A stretch of 64,000 bases of DNA from Neisseria wadsworthii 9715 (GTDB taxonomy: Bacteria; Pseudomonadota; Gammaproteobacteria; Burkholderiales; Neisseriaceae), in assembly GCF_000227765.1 (NCBI RefSeq), contig NZ_JH165159.1, positions 598,823-662,822 of the forward strand, read 5' to 3'. Below the pieces are notes generated by a model. It was not told the origin of the DNA and made no database searches. It saw only the letters and a program-made list of their open reading frames with translations. Shown one piece after another: positions 7,298 to 15,343 of this stretch. The stretch's first letter is position 1. Every line of letters begins with the position of its first letter. A program made the position numbers and the translations under genes.

Positions 7298-8935
7298 ATG
7301 AAATCCACCCGCCGCCAGTTTCTCGGCTATACCGCCACACTCACCGCCGCCGCATCCGCTTCATGGCTGATACACCGCCATTTAAACCCGATGCCGAGCA
7401 TAAAGGTTAACCGTGTCGGCCTGCCGCTGGGGCATCTGCTGCGTGACGGCGCCTTGCTTCAAACACCGGCCAAAACCTACCATTGCGACACACTGATTCT
7501 CGGCAGCGGCGCAGCAGCATTGAGCGCCTTGTGGTATCTGGAAAAAAACGGACACCGCAATATTCTGCTGGCCGAAGGCTTTGAACGAAACGGCAACAAC
7601 GCAGGCTATTACACCGGGCAAAAACTCGGCGCCCCCACCGGCGCGCACTATCTTGCGCTGCCATCCCGAGAAAGCGTTTATGTGCGTGAAATACTGGCTG
7701 ATTTGGGCATCATCGAAGGCTTCAATCAAGCCGGCAAGCCGGTTTACCGCGAAACCGATTTGGTTTACGCCCCGCAAGAGCGCTTACTTTATCAAGGCAA
7801 ATGGCAGGAGCACCTGATTCCGAAAGACGATGCCGACACCCGCCGCTTTTTCGATTTTATCCGCCAAATCAAAACCGCCCGCGGCAGCGACGGGCGCAAA
7901 CTTTTCGCCATCCCCATAGTATTGTCTTCGGCAGACGAAAACTGGCGCCGTCTCGACCGCCTTACTTTCGCCCAATGGCTGACACAGCAAAAATACCGCT
8001 CGCCCACGCTGCTTTGGTATCTCGATTATTGCTGCCGCGACGACTACGGGCAGGGCATCGCACAAGTTTCCGCCTTTGCCGGATTACACTATTTTGCTGC
8101 GCGCGGCAACGAAGATGATGCCGTGCTCACTTGGCCCGACGGCTTGGCGCACCTTTCCGAAGCCCTGCGCAAACGCACCAAGCTGCAAGCCCTGCCGCGT
8201 TTGCCCGATACTTCGGCGCCGGAGTTTCCCCAACCCGCTTCATTCGATGCCTCCGCAGTCAAAATCAAAGAAACCGAACACCATGTAGAAGTGTGGCTGC
8301 GGCATAACCAAAGCGGCGAAACCGTTGCCGTGCACGCCAAGCGCCTAATCAGCGCCATGCCCTTGATGGTGGCGGCCAGAATATTGGAGCGGGCGGGCGA
8401 TTACGGTTTTCAGACAGGCCTGTCTGAATACGCCCCGTGGCTGGTGGCCAATTTCGTGATGCGCCGCTTCCCGCAGGAAACCGGCGGGAGCGAGCTGGCT
8501 TGGGATAACGTGGTTTACGGCAGCAAAGGCTTGGGCTATGTGGTGGCGACCAACCAGTTTATCCGCACCGCCAAGCCCGCCGAAACCGTGTTCACCACTT
8601 ACCATGCACTCAACCACGACACCCCGCAACGCATCCGCCAATGGCTGCTCGAAGCATCCGACCAAACCCTGCTCGACTATGCCGCAAAAGACCTAACCGC
8701 AGCCTACGGCAAACGCGTTTTAAACCATGTAAAGCATGCCGACATCACCGTGCGCGGCCATGGCATGAGCGTGCCACAACCCGGCTACCTCAACCGCCCG
8801 CTGCTGCACGCCCTGCGCAACCACCTCTCGCGGATTGTGTTTGCACACAGCGATTTGAGCGGCTATTCGGTATTTGAAGAAGCCGCTTACTGGGGCGTGG
8901 AAGCAGCCAAAAGCATATTGGAAATGCCTGTCTGA
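7298..8935 (+). CDS. Tat-exported FAD/NAD(P)-binding oxidoreductase
   Basis: The protein starts with a twin-arginine signal (TRRQFLGYTATL followed by a hydrophobic stretch), so it is probably exported folded with its cofactor. At about residue 64 a Rossmann FAD/NAD motif appears: TLILGSGAAALSALWYLEKN followed by the acidic end of the second strand. The rest resembles the flavin amine oxidase superfamily, including a C-terminal FAHSDLSGYSVFEEAAYWG that fits the second FAD-binding region. Substrate unknown. A DUS precedes the start codon, a head-to-head DUS palindrome (8409-8428) lies inside the reading frame, and the last codons (ATG CCT GTC TGA) are themselves a DUS, so the protein ends in MPV. 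Confidence 0.75.
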   Translation: MKSTRRQFLGYTATLTAAASASWLIHRHLNPMPSIKVNRVGLPLGHLLRDGALLQTPAKTYHCDTLILGSGAAALSALWYLEKNGHRNILLAEGFERNGNNAGYYTGQKLGAPTGAHYLALPSRESVYVREILADLGIIEGFNQAGKPVYRETDLVYAPQERLLYQGKWQEHLIPKDDADTRRFFDFIRQIKTARGSDGRKLFAIPIVLSSADENWRRLDRLTFAQWLTQQKYRSPTLLWYLDYCCRDDYGQGIAQVSAFAGLHYFAARGNEDDAVLTWPDGLAHLSEALRKRTKLQALPRLPDTSAPEFPQPASFDASAVKIKETEHHVEVWLRHNQSGETVAVHAKRLISAMPLMVAARILERAGDYGFQTGLSEYAPWLVANFVMRRFPQETGGSELAWDNVVYGSKGLGYVVATNQFIRTAKPAETVFTTYHALNHDTPQRIRQWLLEASDQTLLDYAAKDLTAAYGKRVLNHVKHADITVRGHGMSVPQPGYLNRPLLHALRNHLSRIVFAHSDLSGYSVFEEAAYWGVEAAKSILEMPV

Positions 8936-9169
8936 AAAGGTTTTAGACAGATTGATTTTTAGATATTGAGGCAACACTAAGATAGATAAGAAGGCCGTCC
9001 GGAACGATATTTCAGGCGGTCTTATCGTTTCCATAGATTAACTGCCGCATCACGGCTGGTGCCGGTTAGGCTGCGCAGGCTGAATATCATTCCAGCTTGC
9101 GCAATTTATTTAAAGATTACGACAGCTTATTAAGAGATTAAAAAGACCAAGCCCCACTCCCCGACCACG
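8936..9169. other. Intergenic region with a weak hairpin and degraded coding-like fragment
   Basis: The DUS at the end of the upstream gene pairs imperfectly with TTTTAGACAG to make a weak hairpin. Between about 9070 and 9140 one frame reads about 23 protein-like residues (AAQAEYHSSLRNLFKDYDSL...) ending in a stop, without a start. It may be a remnant of a gene broken before or by the neighbouring Correia insertion. Confidence 0.3.
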
Positions 9170-9275
9170 ATAGTCAATCCACTTAATTTTTAATACAAGG
9201 CAGCAAGCCGCAGACAGTACAGGTAGTACGGCAAGGCGCAGCAACGCCGTAGTAAAAGTTAAGTGGATTGACTAT
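9170..9275. mobile_element. Correia element (CREE/NEMIS), short 106-bp form
   Basis: Terminal inverted repeats ATAGTCAATCCACTTAA / TTAAGTGGATTGACTAT flank a core with the sequence ACAAGGCAGCAAGCCGCAG and CAGTACAGGTAGTACGGCAA, then CAACGCCGTAGTAA. This is the recognisable Correia repeat of Neisseria; its length matches the internally deleted class. These elements are non-autonomous and can carry promoter or RNase III sites. Confidence 0.9.
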
Positions 9276-9334
9276 ATCTCAGTGAACTGGCCAGCCTCAA
9301 CTGCCCCATCACTTCCGGCATAAAGGTCAAAAGT

Positions 9335-9715
9335 GTGCCCGATGTTTTTAAATGGCAAAACACATTCATGTGGTTGCAGTGTAATGGCGAATCCGATCCG
9401 CAAATTCAACACTATCAATCATTTTGCTCGCCCAGCTATGCAATATTGCTCCCACCGGTTACCAACTTATATACCGGCTACACAAACGAATCAGGAGAAA
9501 ACAGCACAGTAAAAGTAGAAGCATTATTGTTCAGCCTGCCGGACATGCGTTTCATTACAAGTGTTTACACTCCCGTTCCCAAACCCACAGAAAACAAAAT
9601 GTTCACGGTAAAATATCTAAAAATCGAACCGCAAGCCCACAGGCACGTCGCGACCGGTGAAATTATGGAGTACACATTTGACTTCGAACCCATTGTGTTA
9701 GAAGAGAATAAATAG
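9335..9715 (+). CDS. Hypothetical protein, possibly 5'-truncated by a Correia element
   Basis: The frame encodes 126 residues from a GTG with no convincing ribosome site. It has no family I recognise: mixed hydrophobic/polar, rich in Pro, Tyr and Thr (LLPPVTNLYTGYTNESG, KMFTVKYLKIEPQ), without signal peptide or membrane helix. The frame stays open upstream (SELASLNCPITSGIKVKS) right to a stop inside the right end of the Correia element, so the true 5' end may have been lost. It is followed by an AG-DUS hairpin, a dialect foreign to most of this window, which supports acquisition from another Neisseria. Confidence 0.4.
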   Translation: MPDVFKWQNTFMWLQCNGESDPQIQHYQSFCSPSYAILLPPVTNLYTGYTNESGENSTVKVEALLFSLPDMRFITSVYTPVPKPTENKMFTVKYLKIEPQAHRHVATGEIMEYTFDFEPIVLEENK

Positions 9716-9753
9716 CTTATTACATCCAACTGCCAACGAGTACCCATATAACG

Positions 9754-9797
9754 AAGGCCGTCTGAAAATCTTATGGCAAGCATTTTCAGACGGCCTT
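9754..9797. terminator. AG-DUS inverted pair
   Basis: AAGGCCGTCTGAAAAT and its complement form a 16-bp stem. This is the AG-DUS dialect of other Neisseria, not the TG-wadDUS of most of the window. The following 200 bases up to the palindrome at 10000 contain no supported gene; a 93-codon frame there begins inside this hairpin. Confidence 0.65.
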
Positions 9798-9999
9798 ACT
9801 GTTTCTATACATCAATTATCATATTGTCGACAGTAGTGGCTGGTAGAGTGTGCGGCGCAAACCACGCACACGGTTATTGGAAAAGCAAACAACGCGTGCG
9901 TGCCCATGGTATATACTCTACATACAGGCTACGGCTTGCTTTACAATCAAACCTATTTGCTTCTTACCTTTTGAGTAAAAAATTTGCACCCAATATATC

Positions 10000-10044
10000 T
10001 TTCGTGGTATTTTTTGGAAAAATTTTCCAAAAAATACCACGAAA
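10000..10044. repeat. Near-perfect 45-bp palindrome just before the RloA-like gene
   Basis: Two 22-bp arms (TTTCGTGGTATTTTTTGGAAAA and its complement) surround a single central base. The palindrome ends 11 bases before the ATG at 10056 and contains no uptake sequence. It could be an operator, a hairpin that controls translation of the defence genes, or the recombination scar of an inserted unit. Confidence 0.7.
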
Positions 10045-10055
10045 TGGGAATTGAA

Positions 10056-11312
10056 ATGCTTATTGAATTTAGCGTAACCAATTTTCGGTCTTTCTGTAAC
10101 TCTCAAACTTTAAGCTTAGTTAAAAGTAAAGGCAATGAACTTCCTGATAATGCTTTTGAAGTTGAAGGGATTAAAGATTTAGATTTACTACATTCCGCAG
10201 CAATTTATGGAGCAAATGCAAGCGGTAAGTCTAATTTATTGAAATCTATTCGAGCAATGAAGCAAATCGTCACAGCAACATCTCAGCGTGGCAGCAAACT
10301 ACCAATTACTCCATTTAAATTAAATAAGGACAGTATCAGCAAACCAACGGAATTTGAAGTTGTATTTATCGTAGATAACGTAAGATACCAGTATGGTTTT
10401 AGTGCAACAGAAGAAAAAATTTTTGAAGAATGGCTATTCGCCTATCCCAAAGGTCGAGCACAAAAATGGTTTGAACGAATTTGGAGCTCTGAAAAAAATC
10501 AATATCAATGGCAGTTTGGAAATTTTCTTACCGGAACTAAACAGGTCTGGCAGAATGCTACTAGAGAAAATGCGTTGTTCTTGTCTACTGCGGTACAATT
10601 AAATAGTGAGCAGTTAAAACCACTATTCGATTGGTTCAAAGAAACATTAAGATTTAGCTCTGTCGGTGGTTTTGGCCCTGAATATAGTGCTTCTTTATGT
10701 ATGGAAAATAGAAAAGAGGAAATTCTAAAATTCATGCATGCTGCTGATTTAAATATTAGTGATATCAATATTGAAACAGAAGATTTTTCTCCCTCAGTTT
10801 TACCCAATGATATGCCAGAATCACTTAGAGAAATTATCATTGATGGTATGAAAGATAAAAAAATGATGAATATCCAAACAATTCATCTTGATAGTCAAGG
10901 GAATTCTATTAGGTTTGATTTGGAAGAAGAATCTGATGGCACACAGAAATTTTTTGCTTTTGCTGGACCTTGGCTTGATGTATTAACCAATGGATATGTT
11001 TTATTTGTTGATGAACTACATGATAATCTTCATCCTAAATTAGTACAGTTTTTAGTTGGGCTTTTTCATAGCAAAAAAACAAATCCTAAAAATGCACAAT
11101 TAATTTTTACTACTCATGAGACATCTATTTTAAATCAAGATGTTTTTCGTCGGGATCAAGTCTGGTTTTGTGAACGAAACCAAGAACAAGAAACAGTTGT
11201 CTATCCGCTATCTGATTTTAGTCCTAAGAAAGGTAAGGAAAATTTAGAAGCAGCATATTTATCAGGAAGATACGGTGCGCTGCCATTTCTACGTTCTTTA
11301 GATACCTTATAG
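10056..11312 (+). CDS. RloA/AbiLi-like AAA ATPase (AAA_15 family)
   Basis: The 419-residue protein is an ABC-type ATPase of the AAA_15/AAA_21 group found in phage-defence and anticodon-nuclease-linked loci. The N-terminus (MLIEFSVTNFRSF) is the typical opening of the family. Walker A is GANASGKS at residues 52-59. Walker B is VLFVDELHDNLHP with Asp319-Glu320, and FTTHETSIL is the switch His motif. It is followed 15 bases later by an RloB-like gene. ATG 10056 is chosen for the family-typical N-terminus and GGGAA upstream; the frame extends to 9984 through the palindrome. Clearly more AT-rich than the housekeeping genes, as expected for transferred DNA. Confidence 0.82.
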   Translation: MLIEFSVTNFRSFCNSQTLSLVKSKGNELPDNAFEVEGIKDLDLLHSAAIYGANASGKSNLLKSIRAMKQIVTATSQRGSKLPITPFKLNKDSISKPTEFEVVFIVDNVRYQYGFSATEEKIFEEWLFAYPKGRAQKWFERIWSSEKNQYQWQFGNFLTGTKQVWQNATRENALFLSTAVQLNSEQLKPLFDWFKETLRFSSVGGFGPEYSASLCMENRKEEILKFMHAADLNISDINIETEDFSPSVLPNDMPESLREIIIDGMKDKKMMNIQTIHLDSQGNSIRFDLEEESDGTQKFFAFAGPWLDVLTNGYVLFVDELHDNLHPKLVQFLVGLFHSKKTNPKNAQLIFTTHETSILNQDVFRRDQVWFCERNQEQETVVYPLSDFSPKKGKENLEAAYLSGRYGALPFLRSLDTL

Positions 11313-11327
11313 GATAGGAGCAAATTT

Positions 11328-11978
11328 GTGGGTAGTGATGATTTATTTAAAAAACGTAAGGCAAAAAGAATAAAAGATCATCAAAGGAAGGTTGCTTGTC
11401 GCCAACCCTATGAGAGAATTTTAATAGTTTGCGAAGGAGAAAAAACAGAGCCATACTATTTTCAAGGGTTATGTGATAGTTTGAGTTTACATACTGCAAA
11501 TGTTGAAATCACTGGTAATTGCGGTTCTTCCCCTAAAAGTGTATTTGAGAGGGCACTGGAAATATTCAAAGAATCAGAGAAGCAGCGAAATCCATTTGAT
11601 AAAGTATATTGTGTTTTCGATAAAGATAACCATAGCTGCTATGATGAGACAATTCGTAAAATCACGTCACAACAGCCTAAAAATACATTTTTTGCTATTA
11701 CATCAATACCATGCTTTGAGTATTGGTTGTTACTCCATTTTCAATATACCACACAGCCTTTCAATAATGCGGTAAGTGTAATGTCTAAGCTTAAAGAATT
11801 TATACTTGATTATGAGAAAGGTAATAGCAAAATTTTTCAGGTAGTAAAAGATTCGGTCAAATTTGCTATAGAGAATGCTCGAAGAGCGAATACAGAGGCC
11901 GAGCAAAATCATACAGATAATCCAACTACTCTTATGCCAGAAATAATAGAGAAATTATTAAATTTAAAAAATAGATAG
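11328..11978 (+). CDS. RloB/AbiLii-like Toprim-type protein
   Basis: This is a 216-residue RloB-family protein. The family is predicted to have a Toprim-like fold and to act as the nuclease partner of RloA-type ATPases. The N-terminus is strongly basic. The motif ILIVCEGEKTEPYYF carries the conserved Glu36, and VYCVFDKDNH supplies Asp98 and Asp100, the acidic residues expected for metal binding. FAITSIPCFEYWLLLHF is also characteristic of the family. The GTG start has ATAGGAG 7 bases upstream. In defence catalogues an AAA_15 + RloB pair is named AbiL, an abortive-infection system; the pairing here fits but activity is inferred. Confidence 0.82.
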   Translation: MGSDDLFKKRKAKRIKDHQRKVACRQPYERILIVCEGEKTEPYYFQGLCDSLSLHTANVEITGNCGSSPKSVFERALEIFKESEKQRNPFDKVYCVFDKDNHSCYDETIRKITSQQPKNTFFAITSIPCFEYWLLLHFQYTTQPFNNAVSVMSKLKEFILDYEKGNSKIFQVVKDSVKFAIENARRANTEAEQNHTDNPTTLMPEIIEKLLNLKNR

Positions 11979-12034
11979 ATAAGTTTTATATAAATTATTT
12001 TATAAATTATTTTTAAGATTCTTGTTTCAAAAGC

Positions 12035-12064
12035 AAGGCCATCTGAAACTTTTCAGATGGCCTT
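12035..12064. terminator. Hairpin of variant DUS (GCCATCTGAA)
   Basis: AAGGCCATCTGAAA and its complement form a 14-bp stem with a 2-base loop followed by a T run. Both arms carry the same deviation from AG-DUS (A for G), so the stem is intact although the uptake word is altered. It separates the convergent rloB-like gene and hrpA. Confidence 0.7.
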
Positions 12065-12068
12065 TTTT

Positions 12069-15000
12069 CTACCCTTTATTCAACCTCTCCCACTCCTTCA
12101 TCAACCTCTTCACCGACACCGGACTCGGTGTCTTCAATTCCTGCGCAAACAGTGACACGCGCAATTCCTCAATCTGCCATTTAAACATCTTGAGGCCGTC
12201 TGAAACGGGTTGGTTTTGTTTCAACAGGCTGTCTGTTTTTTCTTGCCACATCTGTTCCAACTCCTGAATATCGGCTTCACGGGCGGCATCGCGGGCGGGG
12301 TTGGTGCTGTATTTTTCCATGCGCAGGGTCATGGCTTTGAGGTAGACGGGTAGGCGCGGCCATTGGCTCCAAGGGGTGCGGCTGGCGAATCCGGCGGACA
12401 ACAGGGTTTGGGTGCGTTCGCGCAGCAGATGGGTGAGCGGGTGTTTGCCGAGTTTGCCGTTGAGTTCTGCGTAGGCGGCGGTGGTGTCTTGCAGGTAGCG
12501 GCTGATGGCTTCTTTGACGGCGGGCAGGCGGCTGCGGGCGCGTTTGATTTGTTCTTTAAAGGCTTTTTCGCTGCGGGGCAACTCGTCGTCTCCGATAAAG
12601 GCACGGTCGCAGATGGCGGCGGTGAGGTCGTCGCGCAGGTTGTCGGCACTGATGTGTTTGAGCAGCATGGCGGCTTGGGTGAAGCCTTGTGTGCCTTTGT
12701 TGAGGTCTTTCATGTGCTCTTTGAGCTGGAGCTGCATGAGGGCGATCACGCCTTGACGGTGGGCTTGTTCGGCGGCCTCGGGGGTGTCGAACAGGCGCAG
12801 GGCGATGGTGTTGTTTTTTTCTTTTTGCAGGCCGAGGTAGCCGGTGAGCTGTTGTTTGCCGCGGGCGAATTTGATGCTTTCAGGTAGCGTTCCGATGTCC
12901 CAGTTGGTGAGGTTGTCGCGCTCGAATTCTTGGGTGTTGTCGCGGAAGGTTACGGCGGCGGCTTGGCCTAGCTCTTGTTGGAGTTTGGCTAAATCGCGGC
13001 CGGAGGCAAGCTCTTGGCCGCCGTCGTCGATGATGCGGAGGTTGAAATAGCAATGCTCGGGTAGTTTGAATGCGCTCCATTCGTCTTGGTCGATTTGCTC
13101 GAGCAGGCGCATGTCGCCGGCGGTTTTGGCGATAAAGCGGGCAAGCTGGGGGATGATCGGCTCTTGGCGGTTGGGGTTGCTTTCTAAAAATTGGGTGATG
13201 AAGTCGGGCACGGGCACGCAGATGCGGCGGATTTGTTTGGGCAGGGCTTTGATAAGCAGTTGCAGTTTTTCGCGCAACATGCCGGGCACGAGCCATTCGA
13301 GCGCGGGGGCGTGGAGGCGGTTGAGCACGGTGAGCGGCAGGGTAAGGGTTACGCCGTCGAGCGGGTGGTGCGGCTCGAAGCGGTAACTGAGTTTGAATTT
13401 GCCGTCGCTGTTTTGCCAATGGTGGGGGAATTGGGCTTCGGTGATGTGCGCGGCGGCGTGCTGCATGAGGTCTTCGCGGGTGAGGAAGAGCAGGCGCGGG
13501 TTGTCGCGTTCGGCGGTTTTAAGCCAGCTTTGGAAGGTGCGGATGTCGGCAAGGGGCAATGGTTTTTTCAGACGGCCTGTGTGGTGCGGGCTACCTGAAA
13601 GGCCGTCTGAAACGGGGGCGGTGGTGCTGGGTAGGGATGCTCGATCTACGTTTTTAGACAGGCCTGTATTGTCGGGCAAGGATGCCCGACCTACGGTTTT
13701 AGTTTTCGTAGGTCGGATACTTGTATCCGACATGATATTTGCAGTTGAATCGGGGATTGCCTTTGTTTCTCCCGTGTTGTCGGATTCGAGAATCCGACCT
13801 ACGTTTTCTGCACTTTCAGACAGGCCTATGTCGTCGGGCAAGGAGGCCCGACCTACCTTTTCAGACGGCTCGTAAAACTGCGGTAAACGCCGGTTGTAAA
13901 ACTCAAACAAGGCTTCTTCGTCCACCAGCACGTCCTGCTTGCGCGATTTGTGCTCCAACTCGCTGATTTCTTTAATCAGTTTTTTGTTGTGGATAAAAAA
14001 GGCCGTCTGAAGATTGCATTCCTGCGCCACCAGTGCGCTGCGGATAAAGATTTCGCGGGCTTCTTCGGGGGCGACTTTGCCGTAGGCAACGGGGCGGCGC
14101 GGCAGCACGGTAAGGCCGTAGAGGGTAACGCGTTCGCTGGCGACGACTTCGCCGCGTTTCTGCTCCCAATGGGGCTCGAAATAGTGGTAGCGCACGAGGT
14201 GTGGGGCTTCCTGCTCGATCCATTCGGGCTGGATGGCGGCGACATCGCGGGCATAAAGGCGGGTGGTTTCGGTGAGTTCGGCAGCCATTACCCACTTGGG
14301 TTTGGATTTGAACAGGGCTGAAGCGGGGAACAAATGAAAGTGCGAGCCGCGTGCGCCGGTGTAGTCGTGGCCGTCGGGCGATTTCATACCGACGTTGGCG
14401 ATCAGGCCGGTCAGCAGAGCGCGGTGGATTTGTTCGTAGCCCGCTTCTTTGGCGGCGCGGATGTGGGCGCGATGCTGTTTTTTATCCAGTTGTTTTTGTT
14501 TGAGTTTGGCAGATAAATCTTGATCGCCGGTGTTTTTCCGCAAGGGACTTCCTTCGGTTGCAGACGGCAATTGCGGTTGTGCAGGAGGCCGTCTGAAAGC
14601 CTGCTCTTTGGTGGTCAAACCCATTTCCACGGCAATGTCGGCAAGCTGGTGGTGCAACTCGCGCCACTCGCGCATCCGCAGGTGGGAGAGGAAATATTGG
14701 CGGCACCATTGCACCAGTTGCTTATTGGACAAACCTTTGTCGCGCTCGCGCTGGAAGCTGTCCCAAATATTGAGGTAGGCGAGGAAATCGGACTGCTTGT
14801 CGGTAAAGCGTTCATGCGCCTTTTGGGCGGCTTCGCGGGCTTCCAGCGGGCGTTCGCGCGGGTCTTGAATCGACAGGGCGGACACGATAACCAGTATTTC
14901 CGCCATACAGTCGTGCTTTTGTGCCGCCAGCAGAATGCGGGCGACTTTCGGATCAATGGGCAGGCGTGCCATTTGCTCGCCGAGTTTGGTTAGGCGGTAG

Positions 15001-15125
15001 CGCGGTTTGCTTGGGGAAACGGGTTTCAGGCCGTCTGAAAGGTTTTTGCTTTGCAGAAACTCGCTTTGCTTGCCTTCAGACGGCATATTTGTATTTTCCG
15101 ATTGATTATTTTTGATGTTTTGCAT
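12069..15125 (-). CDS. hrpA: HrpA helicase, C-terminal part of a split gene
   Basis: HrpA is a DEAH-box ATP-dependent RNA helicase of about 1300 residues. This 1018-residue frame begins, after 44 non-conserved residues, with YRLTKLGEQMARLPIDPKVA. That is the winged-helix segment that should follow directly on the sequence ending at 23152. It then contains the HA2 region, the OB-like region (LFPASALFKSKPKWVMAAEL) and the long C-terminal DUF3418-type domain (LAGYRFEP-like and PHHP motifs). It lacks both RecA domains and cannot be a helicase alone. An in-frame linker of about 100 residues built from repeats lies inside (13556-13880). AG-, AT- and wad-type uptake words all occur. No good ribosome site precedes its ATG. 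Confidence 0.88.
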   Translation of the reverse strand: MQNIKNNQSENTNMPSEGKQSEFLQSKNLSDGLKPVSPSKPRYRLTKLGEQMARLPIDPKVARILLAAQKHDCMAEILVIVSALSIQDPRERPLEAREAAQKAHERFTDKQSDFLAYLNIWDSFQRERDKGLSNKQLVQWCRQYFLSHLRMREWRELHHQLADIAVEMGLTTKEQAFRRPPAQPQLPSATEGSPLRKNTGDQDLSAKLKQKQLDKKQHRAHIRAAKEAGYEQIHRALLTGLIANVGMKSPDGHDYTGARGSHFHLFPASALFKSKPKWVMAAELTETTRLYARDVAAIQPEWIEQEAPHLVRYHYFEPHWEQKRGEVVASERVTLYGLTVLPRRPVAYGKVAPEEAREIFIRSALVAQECNLQTAFFIHNKKLIKEISELEHKSRKQDVLVDEEALFEFYNRRLPQFYEPSEKVGRASLPDDIGLSESAENVGRILESDNTGETKAIPDSTANIMSDTSIRPTKTKTVGRASLPDNTGLSKNVDRASLPSTTAPVSDGLSGSPHHTGRLKKPLPLADIRTFQSWLKTAERDNPRLLFLTREDLMQHAAAHITEAQFPHHWQNSDGKFKLSYRFEPHHPLDGVTLTLPLTVLNRLHAPALEWLVPGMLREKLQLLIKALPKQIRRICVPVPDFITQFLESNPNRQEPIIPQLARFIAKTAGDMRLLEQIDQDEWSAFKLPEHCYFNLRIIDDGGQELASGRDLAKLQQELGQAAAVTFRDNTQEFERDNLTNWDIGTLPESIKFARGKQQLTGYLGLQKEKNNTIALRLFDTPEAAEQAHRQGVIALMQLQLKEHMKDLNKGTQGFTQAAMLLKHISADNLRDDLTAAICDRAFIGDDELPRSEKAFKEQIKRARSRLPAVKEAISRYLQDTTAAYAELNGKLGKHPLTHLLRERTQTLLSAGFASRTPWSQWPRLPVYLKAMTLRMEKYSTNPARDAAREADIQELEQMWQEKTDSLLKQNQPVSDGLKMFKWQIEELRVSLFAQELKTPSPVSVKRLMKEWERLNKG
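13629..13856. repeat. Five imperfect palindromic repeats translated inside hrpA
   Basis: Copies at about 13629, 13671, 13708, 13778 and 13832 share the form GTAGGTCGG(N6-8)CCGAC in either orientation (GTCGGGCAAGGATGCCCGAC, GTCGGATTCGAGAATCCGAC). They are REP-like units of a kind seen between Neisseria genes. Here they encode repeated VGRASLPD-type peptides in the hrpA frame and are bordered by uptake sequences of both dialects, suggesting an intergenic-type cassette that inserted without breaking the frame. Confidence 0.75.
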
Positions 15126-15250
15126 GATAGCTTTTTATCTGTTTAGGAACGCTACACAAACCGCGTTGGTTTCCTGAAAGCGTTCTTTACTATTTTGAGA
15201 AGGGCATTTTATCGCATACAAAAGGAGGCTGAAACAGGAAAACGCACTTT

Positions 15251-15297
15251 CATTTGAAAAAATGAATATGAATAACACTTTTTCATTTGAAAAAATG
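15251..15297 (+). promoter_or_regulatory. Two direct copies of a palindromic motif before the DUF4143 ATPase gene
   Basis: CATTTGAAAAAATG occurs at 15251-15264 and 15284-15297, 33 bases apart (about three helical turns). Each copy is itself an inverted repeat (CATTT...AAATG). Position, 46 bases before the ATG, and spacing fit a pair of operator sites. No matching regulator gene is adjacent. Confidence 0.45.
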
Positions 15298-15343
15298 TAA
15301 AATCCAACTAAAATAACAAGAAAACTTTTGTGAGGCTCTTCCC

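Noticed and set aside
9773..10054. 93-codon frame between the AG-DUS hairpin and the RloA-like gene
   Set aside because: It starts inside the hairpin and its end is the palindrome read as codons; no family resemblance or start signal.
12363..12887. 174-codon open frame on the plus strand opposite hrpA
   Set aside because: Its composition (runs of Gly, Ala, Val, Phe) is what the antisense of an Ala/Gln-rich coding region gives; the hrpA frame on the other strand is clearly conserved.
13629..13856. Possible CRISPR array in hrpA
   Set aside because: Units are imperfect palindromes in both orientations with irregular spacing and are translated; there are no unique spacers of even length and no cas genes.
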